Shown piece after piece: positions 1-9,877 of a DNA stretch of 64,000 nucleotides. Numbering within the stretch: position 1 is the stretch's first letter; each line of letters opens with the position of its first letter. The stretch comes from Sedimentisphaera salicampi (GTDB lineage Bacteria > Planctomycetota > Phycisphaerae > Sedimentisphaerales > Sedimentisphaeraceae), in contig NZ_CP021023.1 of NCBI RefSeq assembly GCF_002117005.1, positions 1,054,001-1,118,000 of the forward strand, given 5' to 3'. The translations under genes and the position numbers were made by a program. Under the pieces are notes generated by a model. It had not been told where the DNA came from. It worked only from the letters and a program-made list of their open reading frames with translations, and did not search any database.

Positions 1-3000
1 AGTAGTTGTTATTCATCAGCACATTACGCAGATATGTTGATCTGTATTCTGTAGTCTCTAACACATCAGTTAGCGTTTTGCCTGAGATATACATACCGCC
101 GCCGAAGCCGCCGCTGACATTCTCGCTGAGCTGGCAGTCAACAATCTGGTTCTTGCTGGTAAACAATGCCAAGGCCCCGCCGAGACCTGCCCTGCTGTAT
201 TCTCCAATATCTACCGGATCTAATACATTCCCTTCGTCATCAGTATAAGTGGTTCTTATATCAGTAATAAACAGATTGGCAGTATTTTCAGTGAAATTGT
301 TTCGAATAAATGCACTGAAACCTGCAGAATGAGACACTGTCTCATTGAGTTTCGGCCCCCAAGGATCACCTGTGATCGGGTCTTCATTCTGGTCAACAGC
401 AAAATTCCATCTGTAAACCTCGTACTGATTACCCTGATCGTCGGTATAAACCAAAGGCCCGATACCCGGGAAAAGCGGGTCTTCAGACAGGAATTCATAT
501 CTGCTTTGAGACCCTCCGGTACTCGTTACAGCACCGCCCACAGATGAGATGTTGCCTGTAAATATGCAGTCTTCGACAATGAGATTTTCTATCTGATCGG
601 TTTCGTTGTTGATAACGCCGATATTATCCACGCAAATCGCACCGCCGACTACCGCTTCATTGCCTTCAAACCGGCAATTACGGAACACAGGCAGAGAATT
701 TCTGTTTGCATAAACAGCACCGCCGTAGCTCATATAGCTGTTATCGTCTTCGATTTCTCCGCCGTCGGGGTGAGTGGTTGGAATTTCGTAGTTTGCGATA
801 TTATCCCTGAACAGGCAGTTTTCAAACAGCGGCTCACTCCTTGCATCGCAGAATACAGCTCCGCCGAATGAAGGGACTCTCCAATGGTGTTCAGGGCTTG
901 CCGCTGTACCGCCTCGAATGCCGCTTGAACCGCTCTGTGAATTATTTTCTATAAACTCGCAGGATATAAACTCAGGCCTTGCGCCGATACCAATGTATGC
1001 AGCGCCGCCTCGTCCGCCATAGCTGGCTTTCGGCTCTATTGAAGAGAAGTTTCCATAGATAGCATGGCCGTATGAGTTATAGTAAGAATATGTCAAAAAT
1101 TGTTCGTCTACCGGTGCAGGGTAATCCTCTCCGCCAAGAACATCTATTTCTTCAATCCCATCATCCCCGGCAATCTGATAAGTTTCATAAAAGACGCCGC
1201 GTTTATGGAAAGGCAGAACAAATCTTGGGAAACCTACATTTCCTGCTCCATAAATATCATCGTCATCATAACCGAATGCTGGATTTTCTGGAGAATCCCA
1301 CATTCCGCCGTATCCGGCAATACCTGAGCCGTTTCCGCCATGTCCGCCTTGGATTTCACAGCCCTCGAAGGTGCAGTTTACGAATCTCGGTTCGCAGAAA
1401 TCGCTTATAGTAAGGGCTCCGCCGAGCGTATATCCGGGCCAGCCGCCTTCACCGAAATTAGAATCATCAGACGCGCCATTACTGCCGTTTGCGACATCGA
1501 AAGTTGCATTTATGAAATTGCAGTTCTCTATAGTCGGAGATGCAGTAATCCATTTGCCTTCTTCCGGTCCCTGGGTTAATACGGGGTAGTAGCTGTTGCC
1601 GTAAGACTGCCATTCGTAGTCCGGGATAAAGAGAGAGCAGAATCTCATAATAGACCCGCCCCCAGGTGTTCCGTTATCACCATTAAAGAAGGGGTTCTCA
1701 GGCGTTTTACCATTGTAGTTTGTTACTGTACTGTATGTCTGACCGGTATGGTCGAAGGTCATATTTCTTATGATGGTATTCCTGCCTACATCCCAGAAAA
1801 CCCAGCGTCCGTCTCTAATTGAAACATCATCCGGATTGCCCGTAGCACCTTCAATAACCACCGGCCTGTCAATATTTATATTCCATCCCGTATCGGGATA
1901 TGTGTTATCATCCCAAGCATATTCGCCCGGCATAACCTGAACCACATCACCATCTTCAAAGCTCGGATTGGTGATTATGTTTCTGAGTGAATCAGAGAAG
2001 CTGCTGTCCGCCTGCATACCAACCGTCCAGACGTTCGGCTGATAGAATTCTACTTCCACAACCTGCTGCTGTTCTCTCACGGTTACCTGATTTGTCAGGC
2101 TCAGTGAGGCGTCGTTGTCTGTGCCTGTCCACTGAACTTTATGCTCAGATTCGGCCGGCTCGGCTCTCAAATCTACCACTTCGCCTTTTGCGTATTCTTT
2201 AACCGGCTTAAGCTCGCCGTCCTGATAGACCGTACCGTTTCCGCTCTTAACGTAAACAGTGAGCTCTACTCTCTGCTTAACCAGTTCAGCGAAGAAATCC
2301 CTGTGCTGATCGATAGTCATAACAATCTTGTAGGGCTCACCGCCAACCTCGTTATCAACATACATCGGCTGGCCGTTTTCATCGTAGAATGCATAGAAAT
2401 CGGAATTCGGGTCTCCGTCTCCAAGGATTTCCGTCATCTGCTCGCCGTCTTCATCGAGCCATTTTTCGAACATATATGCGCTGTCTGCCGTTACTTCAAG
2501 GACTACCTGCTGGAAAGGCTTCACGTTGAAGTTGTTTGGATCGGCAGGGTCGAAATCGTAAACGTATTCCTGACCTGAGGGATTATCAGACTGGATAAAG
2601 TTTCCAGCCGCCTCGCCGCCTTCTTCCGGCGAAACATTGATAGACACCCTGAAAGCGCCGTCATAAACCTGATTCGGATCGGTGTAGTGGTATCCGATAT
2701 CAACCATTTTATTGCCATCAGCAGCATTGTCCGTTCTTGTAGATAAACTGCCAATATCGTAGTCTGATGGTTCGCCGTAGCCTGCATCCACGCAAGGGCT
2801 TGTAGCTGAGCTGCCCCAGTCTGCGGCTAACCTGTTGTACTGATCGAGAATCTGCCCTGCGCCTTCATTGCTCAGGTAGTGTTCTCCGAGATAGCCCTCA
2901 ACATACATAGGATCATCATCCATATTCCCTTTTGAATCGCGCATAGCCGGAGAGTTTAGCTGAGAGGCTCCAATATATCCCACTACGTTTTCATCCCAGT

Positions 3001-5962
3001 AATCAGCTCCGTTTTTGAAGAAGAGATTGTTCCTGAGCTTCACATCAATGCCGGCAGCAGCTTCATAAACTGCGTAGCCCGGAGTGTTGGAGAAAATATT
3101 GTTGTAGAAGAGGCTCTCTTCAGCAGCGCCCGTGAGGTATATCGCTCCGCCTGCCACGAGGCCGTCGTTATTATCAAATGTACAGTTTATTACAGAATTC
3201 TGTGCATGGGGAGAATCGAAATATACAGCTCCGCCGTACCAGTTTGAGGTGCAGTCGTAAAGGAGGTTGTTTATAAATTCAATCGAACAGTCTGAGCTGT
3301 ATAATGCACCGCCGTAGATATTTACGCTGTTTGATGCAAACTCAGAATCTCTTATTATGCTGTTATCATCTACCGACTCAAGGCAGATGCTTCCTCCGTT
3401 GAATCTGGCTTCGTTCTCTTCAAACATGCAAGCAGATAATTCGACATATCCGTCTTTCAGGAAAACTGCACCTGCATCGGTCTTGGAAGTATTTCCTGTA
3501 AATTCTGTGTTCTCTGCTATTACAGAAGACTGGCCTTCGCCGTAAATGCACGAACCGCCTTCTCCCCTGCCGATGTTGCCGGAGAACTGGCAATCACTAA
3601 GCTCTACGTTACCATCTCTCAGGACAATTGCATTTGAATTATCTGAAAAATCATTGTATTCGATTGAGGGGGCTAACAGAGGGTCCCCTGTTTCCGGATC
3701 TAAAGTGAACTGGCCTGTATCATCCAGCACCTCTTTAGGTGCCCCAGTTCCATGGTTGTCAAATGAACAGTTTTCAAATGAAACCAGCGAATTACCTGAA
3801 ACTTCAATCGCTGAATAAGGATGACCTTTAAATCCAAAATCTTCAAATCTCACCTGCTCACCCTGTGAAACGGTAAGAGAAGGTATTTCATTAGGGTCAT
3901 CAACCATATCAGGATCGTAGTCCATATAGTCAATATTGAAAGCTACGCTTGTAGGCTCTACAGGTACGGACTCGTAATCATCCATATAATCCTGCCAGTC
4001 ATCATCGTTCGGGTCGTTTGGATCTGCTGCTTCAGCATATACAGAGAGGCTCTTGCCTACCGTATCAAGGAATTCATAATATTCAAATCCGTCTGCAACA
4101 TAGATATCATCTCCGCTTTGAGCAGCTTCAAATGCTTCCTGAATAGTCTTAAATCTTTCAACCTCATTGGCCATATCAGTTGGGTCTGCGCCGCTGGGGC
4201 GAACTATCCTCGCATATTTAGGAGATATTTCAGCATAGAAAGTAACCTCTCCATCAGGCTCTGATATTTCATAAAGGCTCAAGCCTGAGGGTTCGCCGTT
4301 CCACCACACTGAATTTGGCTGGACATTCTGCTCAGCAAAAAATTTCGGGAATTGCGGAGCGCCGAATAAATCAGTTCCATCACCCTGACCAATCCCCTTT
4401 TCGAGATCAAATCTTCCGTCGGCCTGCTCAAGGGAAACATGATAATGCTTATCCGGAGTCATATGCTCCTGATCGTTAGCACCATATCCGCCCTTGCCTT
4501 CATCAACATGCCATACAGCAAGGCCGCTGTCTGCAGCAGAGCCTTTTCTGCCGGAATTGATAATATTTTCAATAACGAAGAACTCTTCAAGATTTTCTTC
4601 GTTCATAAATACAAAGATATTGCCCTGATAATCTTCAAATGTTTCCCAGTCTTCTTCCGGGGCTTCTGTGGCCTGCATCTCACTGCCTAATGCTGTATGC
4701 AGATGCCCCTCACTTTTATTTGTGAGGTACTGGGGTATTTCCCAGCCGCTGAGCCAGCGGAAATAACCGTTAATTGCCATTGGATTGGCCCCGTTACCGC
4801 CGTATGAACCGCCGGCCATAAGCCCGTAGGAGCCTATTCCGCTGGATTCATATCCGTAATCATACAGATCAGGATAACCGCAAAGCATATGGCCGTTCTC
4901 ATGGCAGAACGTACCAATTTCCATAGCAGGGTCTTCTGTCGTGCCCATATCGGTTATTTCGTAAACATCGAATGTAGCGCCGTCTATTGTTACAGTTTCT
5001 CCTCCGCCAGCACTCAAATTCCACTTGTGCGGCCAGAGCCCTGCTCCCCATTCGTTGGGTCTGTTGCCGGCGTACATAATATTCAAAGCCTGAACTTCTT
5101 CTGTAGTTGGGTCTATTGTAAGCGTGGAAACATCAATCTGGTCTGAAAGGCCGTTTAGAGCCTCTCTAATAAGCCCTCTGGCGCTGCCCGGCCCGTTGTT
5201 GTAGTAAGAAAAATCGTTTTCAGCAGTATAATAACCTACCACCTGATTTGTGTAGGTGAGTTTTCCGTTTGAAACGCCGTAATAATAATCTCTGACAGAG
5301 CCGTTATTCCCGTCTGCGCCGTAGCCGACCATATTACAGAAATTTTCAACGCATCTCTGCTCGCCTTCGCCAAGTTCTTCCGCTGAGACTGGTATATCAC
5401 CGGTAATATCGGAGAATTCCACAACAATAGTAAGCCCTTCTATTTCGCCTGTAACTGGCCTGTAATATTTGGGCTCGAATGTTTCAGGATCGTAAGGCAG
5501 CTGCTGGACTGACTCTTTCTGAAGCCCCTGCTCAGCGGGGATCATATATTGGTCGGCCTCGTATTTATCAATCTGATTCAGACGGATTTTCCTTATAACG
5601 TCTGATTTTATATCAAGACTTTCAGGGAAAACCCCGTTATTGTTCGCAGCGGCCGTACTGTTCCGGAATTCCGTAAGAGAGGTATCTGTAGGTTCGTTAG
5701 GATTGTATCTGACATCAAGAGGTTTGAGCTCTGTGCCGTCCTGACTGATATCCGCATAAACCAGCATACCATCTTCGTCGTTAGTCAGGGTGTATCCGTC
5801 AAGGCTCTCAAACCGGCCGTAGAATTCGTCGCCGTATCCTCTAACCTTGACTACGCTGCCGTCGGGCTGGCGAACCTTGAAAACGCCTCCATTATACGGA
5901 GCTGCAAAAACAGCCGCTGAGACAAACATTACAACCATTAACGAAAATATTCGCTTAACCAT
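1..5962 (-). CDS. Secreted M6-family metalloprotease with long beta-helix region (partial, C-terminus off the left edge)
   Basis: One reading frame is open from the ATG at 5962 to the left edge, giving 1987 codons without a stop, so the true C-terminus is missing. The start MVKRIFSLMVVMFVSAAVFA is a signal peptide. A gluzincin zinc motif HENGH lies at residues 354-358, followed by MLCGYPDL, which is characteristic of M6 (immune inhibitor A-like) peptidases. From about residue 650 the protein changes to repeats with phrases such as GGAVY, GGAIY and 'FENCSF' or 'VNCTF' turns. These are typical of right-handed beta-helix, Pmp-like surface proteins. A repeat-like segment near residues 1180-1300 (EGGEAAGNF, FEKWLDEDG) resembles bacterial surface repeats. 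I infer an exported protease with a very large adhesive or substrate-binding stalk. Whether it ends in a dockerin-like or PEP-CTERM signal cannot be seen. The frame was checked at the zinc motif and at the left edge. Confidence 0.85.
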   Translation of the reverse strand, partial: MVKRIFSLMVVMFVSAAVFAAPYNGGVFKVRQPDGSVVKVRGYGDEFYGRFESLDGYTLTNDEDGMLVYADISQDGTELKPLDVRYNPNEPTDTSLTEFRNSTAAANNNGVFPESLDIKSDVIRKIRLNQIDKYEADQYMIPAEQGLQKESVQQLPYDPETFEPKYYRPVTGEIEGLTIVVEFSDITGDIPVSAEELGEGEQRCVENFCNMVGYGADGNNGSVRDYYYGVSNGKLTYTNQVVGYYTAENDFSYYNNGPGSARGLIREALNGLSDQIDVSTLTIDPTTEEVQALNIMYAGNRPNEWGAGLWPHKWNLSAGGGETVTIDGATFDVYEITDMGTTEDPAMEIGTFCHENGHMLCGYPDLYDYGYESSGIGSYGLMAGGSYGGNGANPMAINGYFRWLSGWEIPQYLTNKSEGHLHTALGSEMQATEAPEEDWETFEDYQGNIFVFMNEENLEEFFVIENIINSGRKGSAADSGLAVWHVDEGKGGYGANDQEHMTPDKHYHVSLEQADGRFDLEKGIGQGDGTDLFGAPQFPKFFAEQNVQPNSVWWNGEPSGLSLYEISEPDGEVTFYAEISPKYARIVRPSGADPTDMANEVERFKTIQEAFEAAQSGDDIYVADGFEYYEFLDTVGKSLSVYAEAADPNDPNDDDWQDYMDDYESVPVEPTSVAFNIDYMDYDPDMVDDPNEIPSLTVSQGEQVRFEDFGFKGHPYSAIEVSGNSLVSFENCSFDNHGTGAPKEVLDDTGQFTLDPETGDPLLAPSIEYNDFSDNSNAIVLRDGNVELSDCQFSGNIGRGEGGSCIYGEGQSSVIAENTEFTGNTSKTDAGAVFLKDGYVELSACMFEENEARFNGGSICLESVDDNSIIRDSEFASNSVNIYGGALYSSDCSIEFINNLLYDCTSNWYGGAVYFDSPHAQNSVINCTFDNNDGLVAGGAIYLTGAAEESLFYNNIFSNTPGYAVYEAAAGIDVKLRNNLFFKNGADYWDENVVGYIGASQLNSPAMRDSKGNMDDDPMYVEGYLGEHYLSNEGAGQILDQYNRLAADWGSSATSPCVDAGYGEPSDYDIGSLSTRTDNAADGNKMVDIGYHYTDPNQVYDGAFRVSINVSPEEGGEAAGNFIQSDNPSGQEYVYDFDPADPNNFNVKPFQQVVLEVTADSAYMFEKWLDEDGEQMTEILGDGDPNSDFYAFYDENGQPMYVDNEVGGEPYKIVMTIDQHRDFFAELVKQRVELTVYVKSGNGTVYQDGELKPVKEYAKGEVVDLRAEPAESEHKVQWTGTDNDASLSLTNQVTVREQQQVVEVEFYQPNVWTVGMQADSSFSDSLRNIITNPSFEDGDVVQVMPGEYAWDDNTYPDTGWNINIDRPVVIEGATGNPDDVSIRDGRWVFWDVGRNTIIRNMTFDHTGQTYSTVTNYNGKTPENPFFNGDNGTPGGGSIMRFCSLFIPDYEWQSYGNSYYPVLTQGPEEGKWITASPTIENCNFINATFDVANGSNGASDDSNFGEGGWPGYTLGGALTISDFCEPRFVNCTFEGCEIQGGHGGNGSGIAGYGGMWDSPENPAFGYDDDDIYGAGNVGFPRFVLPFHKRGVFYETYQIAGDDGIEEIDVLGGEDYPAPVDEQFLTYSYYNSYGHAIYGNFSSIEPKASYGGRGGAAYIGIGARPEFISCEFIENNSQSGSSGIRGGTAASPEHHWRVPSFGGAVFCDARSEPLFENCLFRDNIANYEIPTTHPDGGEIEDDNSYMSYGGAVYANRNSLPVFRNCRFEGNEAVVGGAICVDNIGVINNETDQIENLIVEDCIFTGNISSVGGAVTSTGGSQSRYEFLSEDPLFPGIGPLVYTDDQGNQYEVYRWNFAVDQNEDPITGDPWGPKLNETVSHSAGFSAFIRNNFTENTANLFITDIRTTYTDDEGNVLDPVDIGEYSRAGLGGALALFTSKNQIVDCQLSENVSGGFGGGMYISGKTLTDVLETTEYRSTYLRNVLMNNNY

Positions 5963-6059
5963 ATATATATCCTGCTGATATCTTATCGTTATAATTCGAA
6001 ATATAACCTCGGCGCAAAGCCGTCCGAGCGCCGAGGCATTACTAAAATCCGCTTATGCT

Positions 6060-9000
6060 TTAGAAATTGCTTTCCATCGCATCCACGGCTTCTTTTTCCT
6101 GTTCGTCCCTTAGGATAATTGAAGGCTTAACAAGTATGAGCAAAATGCTCTGGTCTTTAACCTTGCCCCTGTTTTCAAACAGCGGTCCTACGAACGGCAT
6201 TTTGCTCAGTACAGGTACGCCGCTCTCAGCGGTTTGCTGTCCGGTAAGCTTCTGTCCGCCAATGAGCAGAGTTCCGCCGTCCGGTACAGTTACCCTTGTA
6301 CCGATTCTTGCCTCTTCCCTTACAGGGAGCTGGATAGGATATTCCTGTGTACCAGTTCCAGTATCTGATGGTACTGTATAAGTATCGAAGTTGGTCTTTA
6401 GATACTGGGTCTGTATTCCTAGAATGACATATTTCTTATCTGCAGTGATTGTTGGTGTAACAGTGAGATTAACACCATCACGTATCCTGTCGATTTCTGG
6501 GTCTGCTATTGTTCTCACAAGGGGGTTATCGCCTGTAGTAGAGAGGTCTTCAAATTCGTAATCGCTCACGAAGCTTGTTTCCTTGCCCACTCTGATACTT
6601 GCCCGCTCGCCGTTGAGCACTGCTACTCTCGGAGCATTCAGGCTCTTTGCATCTTTATGCGCCTGAGTGGCCTCTATCAGGAAGCTCACCTGAAGATCGT
6701 CCATAACATAGCTTCCGTTCATAGAAGATGCAATAGCACCTGCCAGAGAACCGGGAACACCAGTATCAGAAGGAGACCCGCCTGATTTGTGAGATTGGGT
6801 AAAGGCGATCTCGTTCCAGTTTGAATCGTCCGGATTGATAACCATATCCAGATCTATACCGATCTGCTCAAGGAAGTTCTCGGTTACGGTGAGGAATCTT
6901 GCCTCAATAGCAACCTGCTCGCCGAGAGTAAGGCGGAGCTCGTCTATAAGCTCTTTGATTTTCTCGTGGTGCTCAAGTGTCTGGCGAATAACCAGAACAT
7001 TATTCTGGAAGGTTGTTATTGTTCCGTCGCCGCCGGCATCATACCAGCTTTCCGGTGCAACCGTTTCCTGAATCAGATTGACAATAGACTGCGCACGTGT
7101 GGAAGCTCTCTGAGTCAAAGACTCACGGGTATCTTCCTGCTGGTCATCGTCGTCGGATTCGTAGTCATCTCCTCCGCCGCCGCCACCGCCGGCAGTTCTT
7201 CCTTCGCTCTGGCCGTAGTTGGAAACATCCATCTCAAAGCTGAAGTTTGCTGTTTCGCCAAGGAGCTCACGAACATCGTAGCGTTTTGTAACCATCTTAT
7301 CGGGCAGAGAGCCCATAGTTGCAATCTGGATGATGCCGTCCTTAACTACATAGCTAAGCTCTGCAAGCCCGCCTGCAACTGAATCAAGCAGGAGTTCTAA
7401 GGCTGTTTTTACCTTAACCGGAGCGGGGATTGTAATGTTTATCGGGGTGGTCTGGTCTATGAATGCATTTTCATCCAAATCTCTCCAGAGAACGATAATC
7501 GTAAGCGGGGGATTTGTGGAATTTCTGAGCACCTCAAGGGCCTCGCCGAACGGCATATCTTCATAAAACGCCGAGAGGTCAACCTTCTGTTCGAGGAGCC
7601 TGTAAACATCAAGGTTCTCCTTGCTCATTCCGTCGCTCTCACGCTGCTCACGCTTTTTAACGATTTCCTTCCAGTTTGATGGGAAAGTCATATCATCCGC
7701 ATAGGGGATTGAAGCCTCGTCGGCCTTTATAAGCGTTTCGATCTCTTCTCTGTGCATCTTATTCTGCACTTCAATCTGCTTGCGCCATGAGATTGTCTGC
7801 TCTAATGTCTGTTTCTGGAGCAGTGCCATGCTGTTGAGCGGATCGATAGCGAGAAGGGCTTCAAGCTGAGCGAGAGCCTCTTCATAACGCTGCTCTCTCT
7901 GAAAGGCCATAGCATTTTCCATATAGTCTTTCACCGCCTGCTGACGCTGACGCTCCATATCCCTGCGGATCTCTTTCTCAAGCTCTTCAGTCTGCTCACG
8001 TTCAACTTTTGCAGCCTCGATCCTCGCCTCCTGCTGGAGGTTGTCGATCTTTGCGCTGAGAGAATCAAGACGTGTTTTATATTCGGTGTACAGCTCATCG
8101 CCAAGGAGCATCTTGGTTTTTTCGATATTCGAATAGGCCACAGAAAGAGCCTCTCTCGCCTTGGCGAATTCCTCATCGCTGAGATACTGATTCGCTTTTG
8201 TAACCGCATCATTAACTATTGCACGGGTATAATCCCTCTGACGGTTCCTCTTTTCACTGAGAACCCTCAGGTAGCTGTCTTCCTTGGCCTCTGGAGACTT
8301 CTGCTGCTCAGCAGATTTCGCTTCAGCGCTTATATCAGGCTTGTCCTGCATTTTCTGCTGAGCTTTCTCGTCCTGCTGTTTGTCCGCTGTTTCAGCTTGC
8401 TTTTCCGCTTCGTCCTTCTGGGCTTCAGCCTTTCTTGCCTCTTCAATTCTGGCAAGGAAAGCACTGCTGTCTTTACCCCAGTATTTCGGGTTGAATTCGC
8501 TGTTTTTCACGAGCTGAAAGCCCTCTTCAGCGGCATCAAAATTGCCCCCGCGATACTGCTCCACGCTCTCGCGGAAGAGCTTGTTCATAGCATCTTCACG
8601 GGCTTTTTGTTCGGCTTCTTTCTTCTCTCTGGCCTTCTTTTCTTCGGCCATTCTGGCTTGCTCTTTTGCCTTTTCGGCTTTTTCCGCCAGCTCTTTGCTC
8701 TTTTCGCTTATCTTCTCAAGGAAGTATTCGCTGTCTCTTCCCCAGAAGTTCTTGATATCGTAGCCGCTGTCTGCCACAGCCTCGAAACCGTCTTTTGCGG
8801 CTTCGTAGTTACCGGCCTTATACTCTTCCACGCTCTGTTTGAAGAGCTCTGCCGCTTCCTGCTTGGCGTTTCCGGATGCATTATCCTTATCTGCATCCTT
8901 ATCTGCGGAGGCCTCATCGCTCTGCTTAGAGCTGCCTGACTTCTCTGCATCGCCGCCGGCATCCATAGCCTCTTTGATTTTGGCAATATAATACTCACTG

Positions 9001-9611
9001 TCTCTTCCGAACCAGTTGGAAACATCAACGCCGCTGCTGCTTACCTGCTGGAAACCCTGCATAGCTTCAGAGAGCTTGCCGTCTTTGTAAAGCGATACGC
9101 TTTCATCGAACAGAGCTTCCATCTCCTGCTCTACCTTCTGCATAGACTTTTCAGCAGATTCGAGAACTGATTTAGCCTCTTCCGCCTGAGCCTTGCTGGC
9201 ATACTCGTTAGAGACAACCTGATTGAGCATCTTGAGCCCCTGGCTGTAGTCTTTGCTGCTGACAGCTTTCTTGCCGTTTTCCAGCATTTCTGAAACACGG
9301 CTTCGTGCTTCAATAGCTTGATTAACCTTTTCAAGCATCGAATTAATTCGGCTCTCTTGAGCTTCAGTCATATCTGAAGCATATTCAGACTTGGCTTCAA
9401 TAAGCCCGTCTTTAGCTGTAGAATACAGGCCTTTGTCGTACTGAGACTGACAAACTTCGATGTACTCGTCAACTGCCTTTGTCAATGCAGCATCATCCTG
9501 AGCTGCAAAGCCAACGACAACCGTAGAAGCTAAAGCAATAAGCCCAACGGCCAAAACGGTTCTTAGTAACACCATTCCTTTACGTGCAACAAGTGTCGCT
9601 AAATTAGCCAC
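6060..9611 (-). CDS. Secretin-type outer-membrane channel protein with repeat-rich N-terminal extension
   Basis: About 1183 residues. I chose the GTG at 9611 because GGAGGT (9616-9621) sits four bases upstream; a TTG 15 bases further out would place this Shine-Dalgarno inside the gene. The N-terminus has a signal segment (MVLLRTVLAVGLIALASTVV). Residues about 166-212, 255-301 and 341-386 are three copies of one TPR-like unit (LF..SV..Y..G....A..GF, then a GRDS or GKDS turn). They are joined by charged, coiled-coil-prone linkers. An STN/N0-like region near 680-730, an N1-like region near 840-890 and a C-terminal secretin domain from about 1050 follow (TRVTVPDGGTLLIGGQK, then PFVGPLFENR). Secretins of type II secretion and type IV pili share this end, and the window also encodes two pseudopilins, so a role in a type II-like export or pilus system is likely. 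The N-terminal half is much longer than in GspD or PilQ. Confidence 0.85.
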   Translation of the reverse strand: MANLATLVARKGMVLLRTVLAVGLIALASTVVVGFAAQDDAALTKAVDEYIEVCQSQYDKGLYSTAKDGLIEAKSEYASDMTEAQESRINSMLEKVNQAIEARSRVSEMLENGKKAVSSKDYSQGLKMLNQVVSNEYASKAQAEEAKSVLESAEKSMQKVEQEMEALFDESVSLYKDGKLSEAMQGFQQVSSSGVDVSNWFGRDSEYYIAKIKEAMDAGGDAEKSGSSKQSDEASADKDADKDNASGNAKQEAAELFKQSVEEYKAGNYEAAKDGFEAVADSGYDIKNFWGRDSEYFLEKISEKSKELAEKAEKAKEQARMAEEKKAREKKEAEQKAREDAMNKLFRESVEQYRGGNFDAAEEGFQLVKNSEFNPKYWGKDSSAFLARIEEARKAEAQKDEAEKQAETADKQQDEKAQQKMQDKPDISAEAKSAEQQKSPEAKEDSYLRVLSEKRNRQRDYTRAIVNDAVTKANQYLSDEEFAKAREALSVAYSNIEKTKMLLGDELYTEYKTRLDSLSAKIDNLQQEARIEAAKVEREQTEELEKEIRRDMERQRQQAVKDYMENAMAFQREQRYEEALAQLEALLAIDPLNSMALLQKQTLEQTISWRKQIEVQNKMHREEIETLIKADEASIPYADDMTFPSNWKEIVKKREQRESDGMSKENLDVYRLLEQKVDLSAFYEDMPFGEALEVLRNSTNPPLTIIVLWRDLDENAFIDQTTPINITIPAPVKVKTALELLLDSVAGGLAELSYVVKDGIIQIATMGSLPDKMVTKRYDVRELLGETANFSFEMDVSNYGQSEGRTAGGGGGGGDDYESDDDDQQEDTRESLTQRASTRAQSIVNLIQETVAPESWYDAGGDGTITTFQNNVLVIRQTLEHHEKIKELIDELRLTLGEQVAIEARFLTVTENFLEQIGIDLDMVINPDDSNWNEIAFTQSHKSGGSPSDTGVPGSLAGAIASSMNGSYVMDDLQVSFLIEATQAHKDAKSLNAPRVAVLNGERASIRVGKETSFVSDYEFEDLSTTGDNPLVRTIADPEIDRIRDGVNLTVTPTITADKKYVILGIQTQYLKTNFDTYTVPSDTGTGTQEYPIQLPVREEARIGTRVTVPDGGTLLIGGQKLTGQQTAESGVPVLSKMPFVGPLFENRGKVKDQSILLILVKPSIILRDEQEKEAVDAMESNF

Positions 9612-9788
9612 TATTACCTCCGGCAATGTATAAGTATATTAAGTGTCAATTTTATATGCTATTCGATCCGAAAACAAAGTTCCGGAATTAGTCTGCTAAG
9701 TTTATAGTTAGGCCTTCAGCTTTGCAAGCCAAAAATACCTTTTGCTGTCAATAATTTGTTTTCATCTGGATTTTTCACCCAATTTAAT

Positions 9789-9817
9789 TTGACATAACGC
9801 CTTGAAAGGTGAATATA
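9789..9817 (+). promoter_or_regulatory. Sigma70-like promoter for tsaB
   Basis: TTGACA at 9789-9794 and AATATA at 9812-9817 are separated by 17 bases. The elements overlap an upstream in-frame GTG (9809), which argues that this GTG is not the tsaB start. Confidence 0.5.
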
Positions 9818-9877
9818 TTCCACATTATCTCGCAACTTTCAAGAAATAATCTGCAAACTCTTTTGAAATATTTGAAA

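Noticed and set aside
600-4000. Possible CRISPR or tandem DNA repeats in the left region
   Set aside because: The periodicity is at protein level (beta-helix GGAxY phrases); DNA spacing and sequence vary too much for a CRISPR array, and no cas genes are near.
1072-4690. Several short plus-strand frames
   Set aside because: All lie within the continuous minus-strand beta-helix gene.
9640-9660. TTGACA on the minus strand upstream of the secretin gene as a promoter
   Set aside because: No -10 element lies at an acceptable distance; the following TATA-like hexamers are too close.
9809-9877. GTG at 9809 as an earlier tsaB start
   Set aside because: It overlaps the -10 region of the likely promoter, adds residues without family support, and the ATG at 9878 gives the normal TsaB N-terminus.
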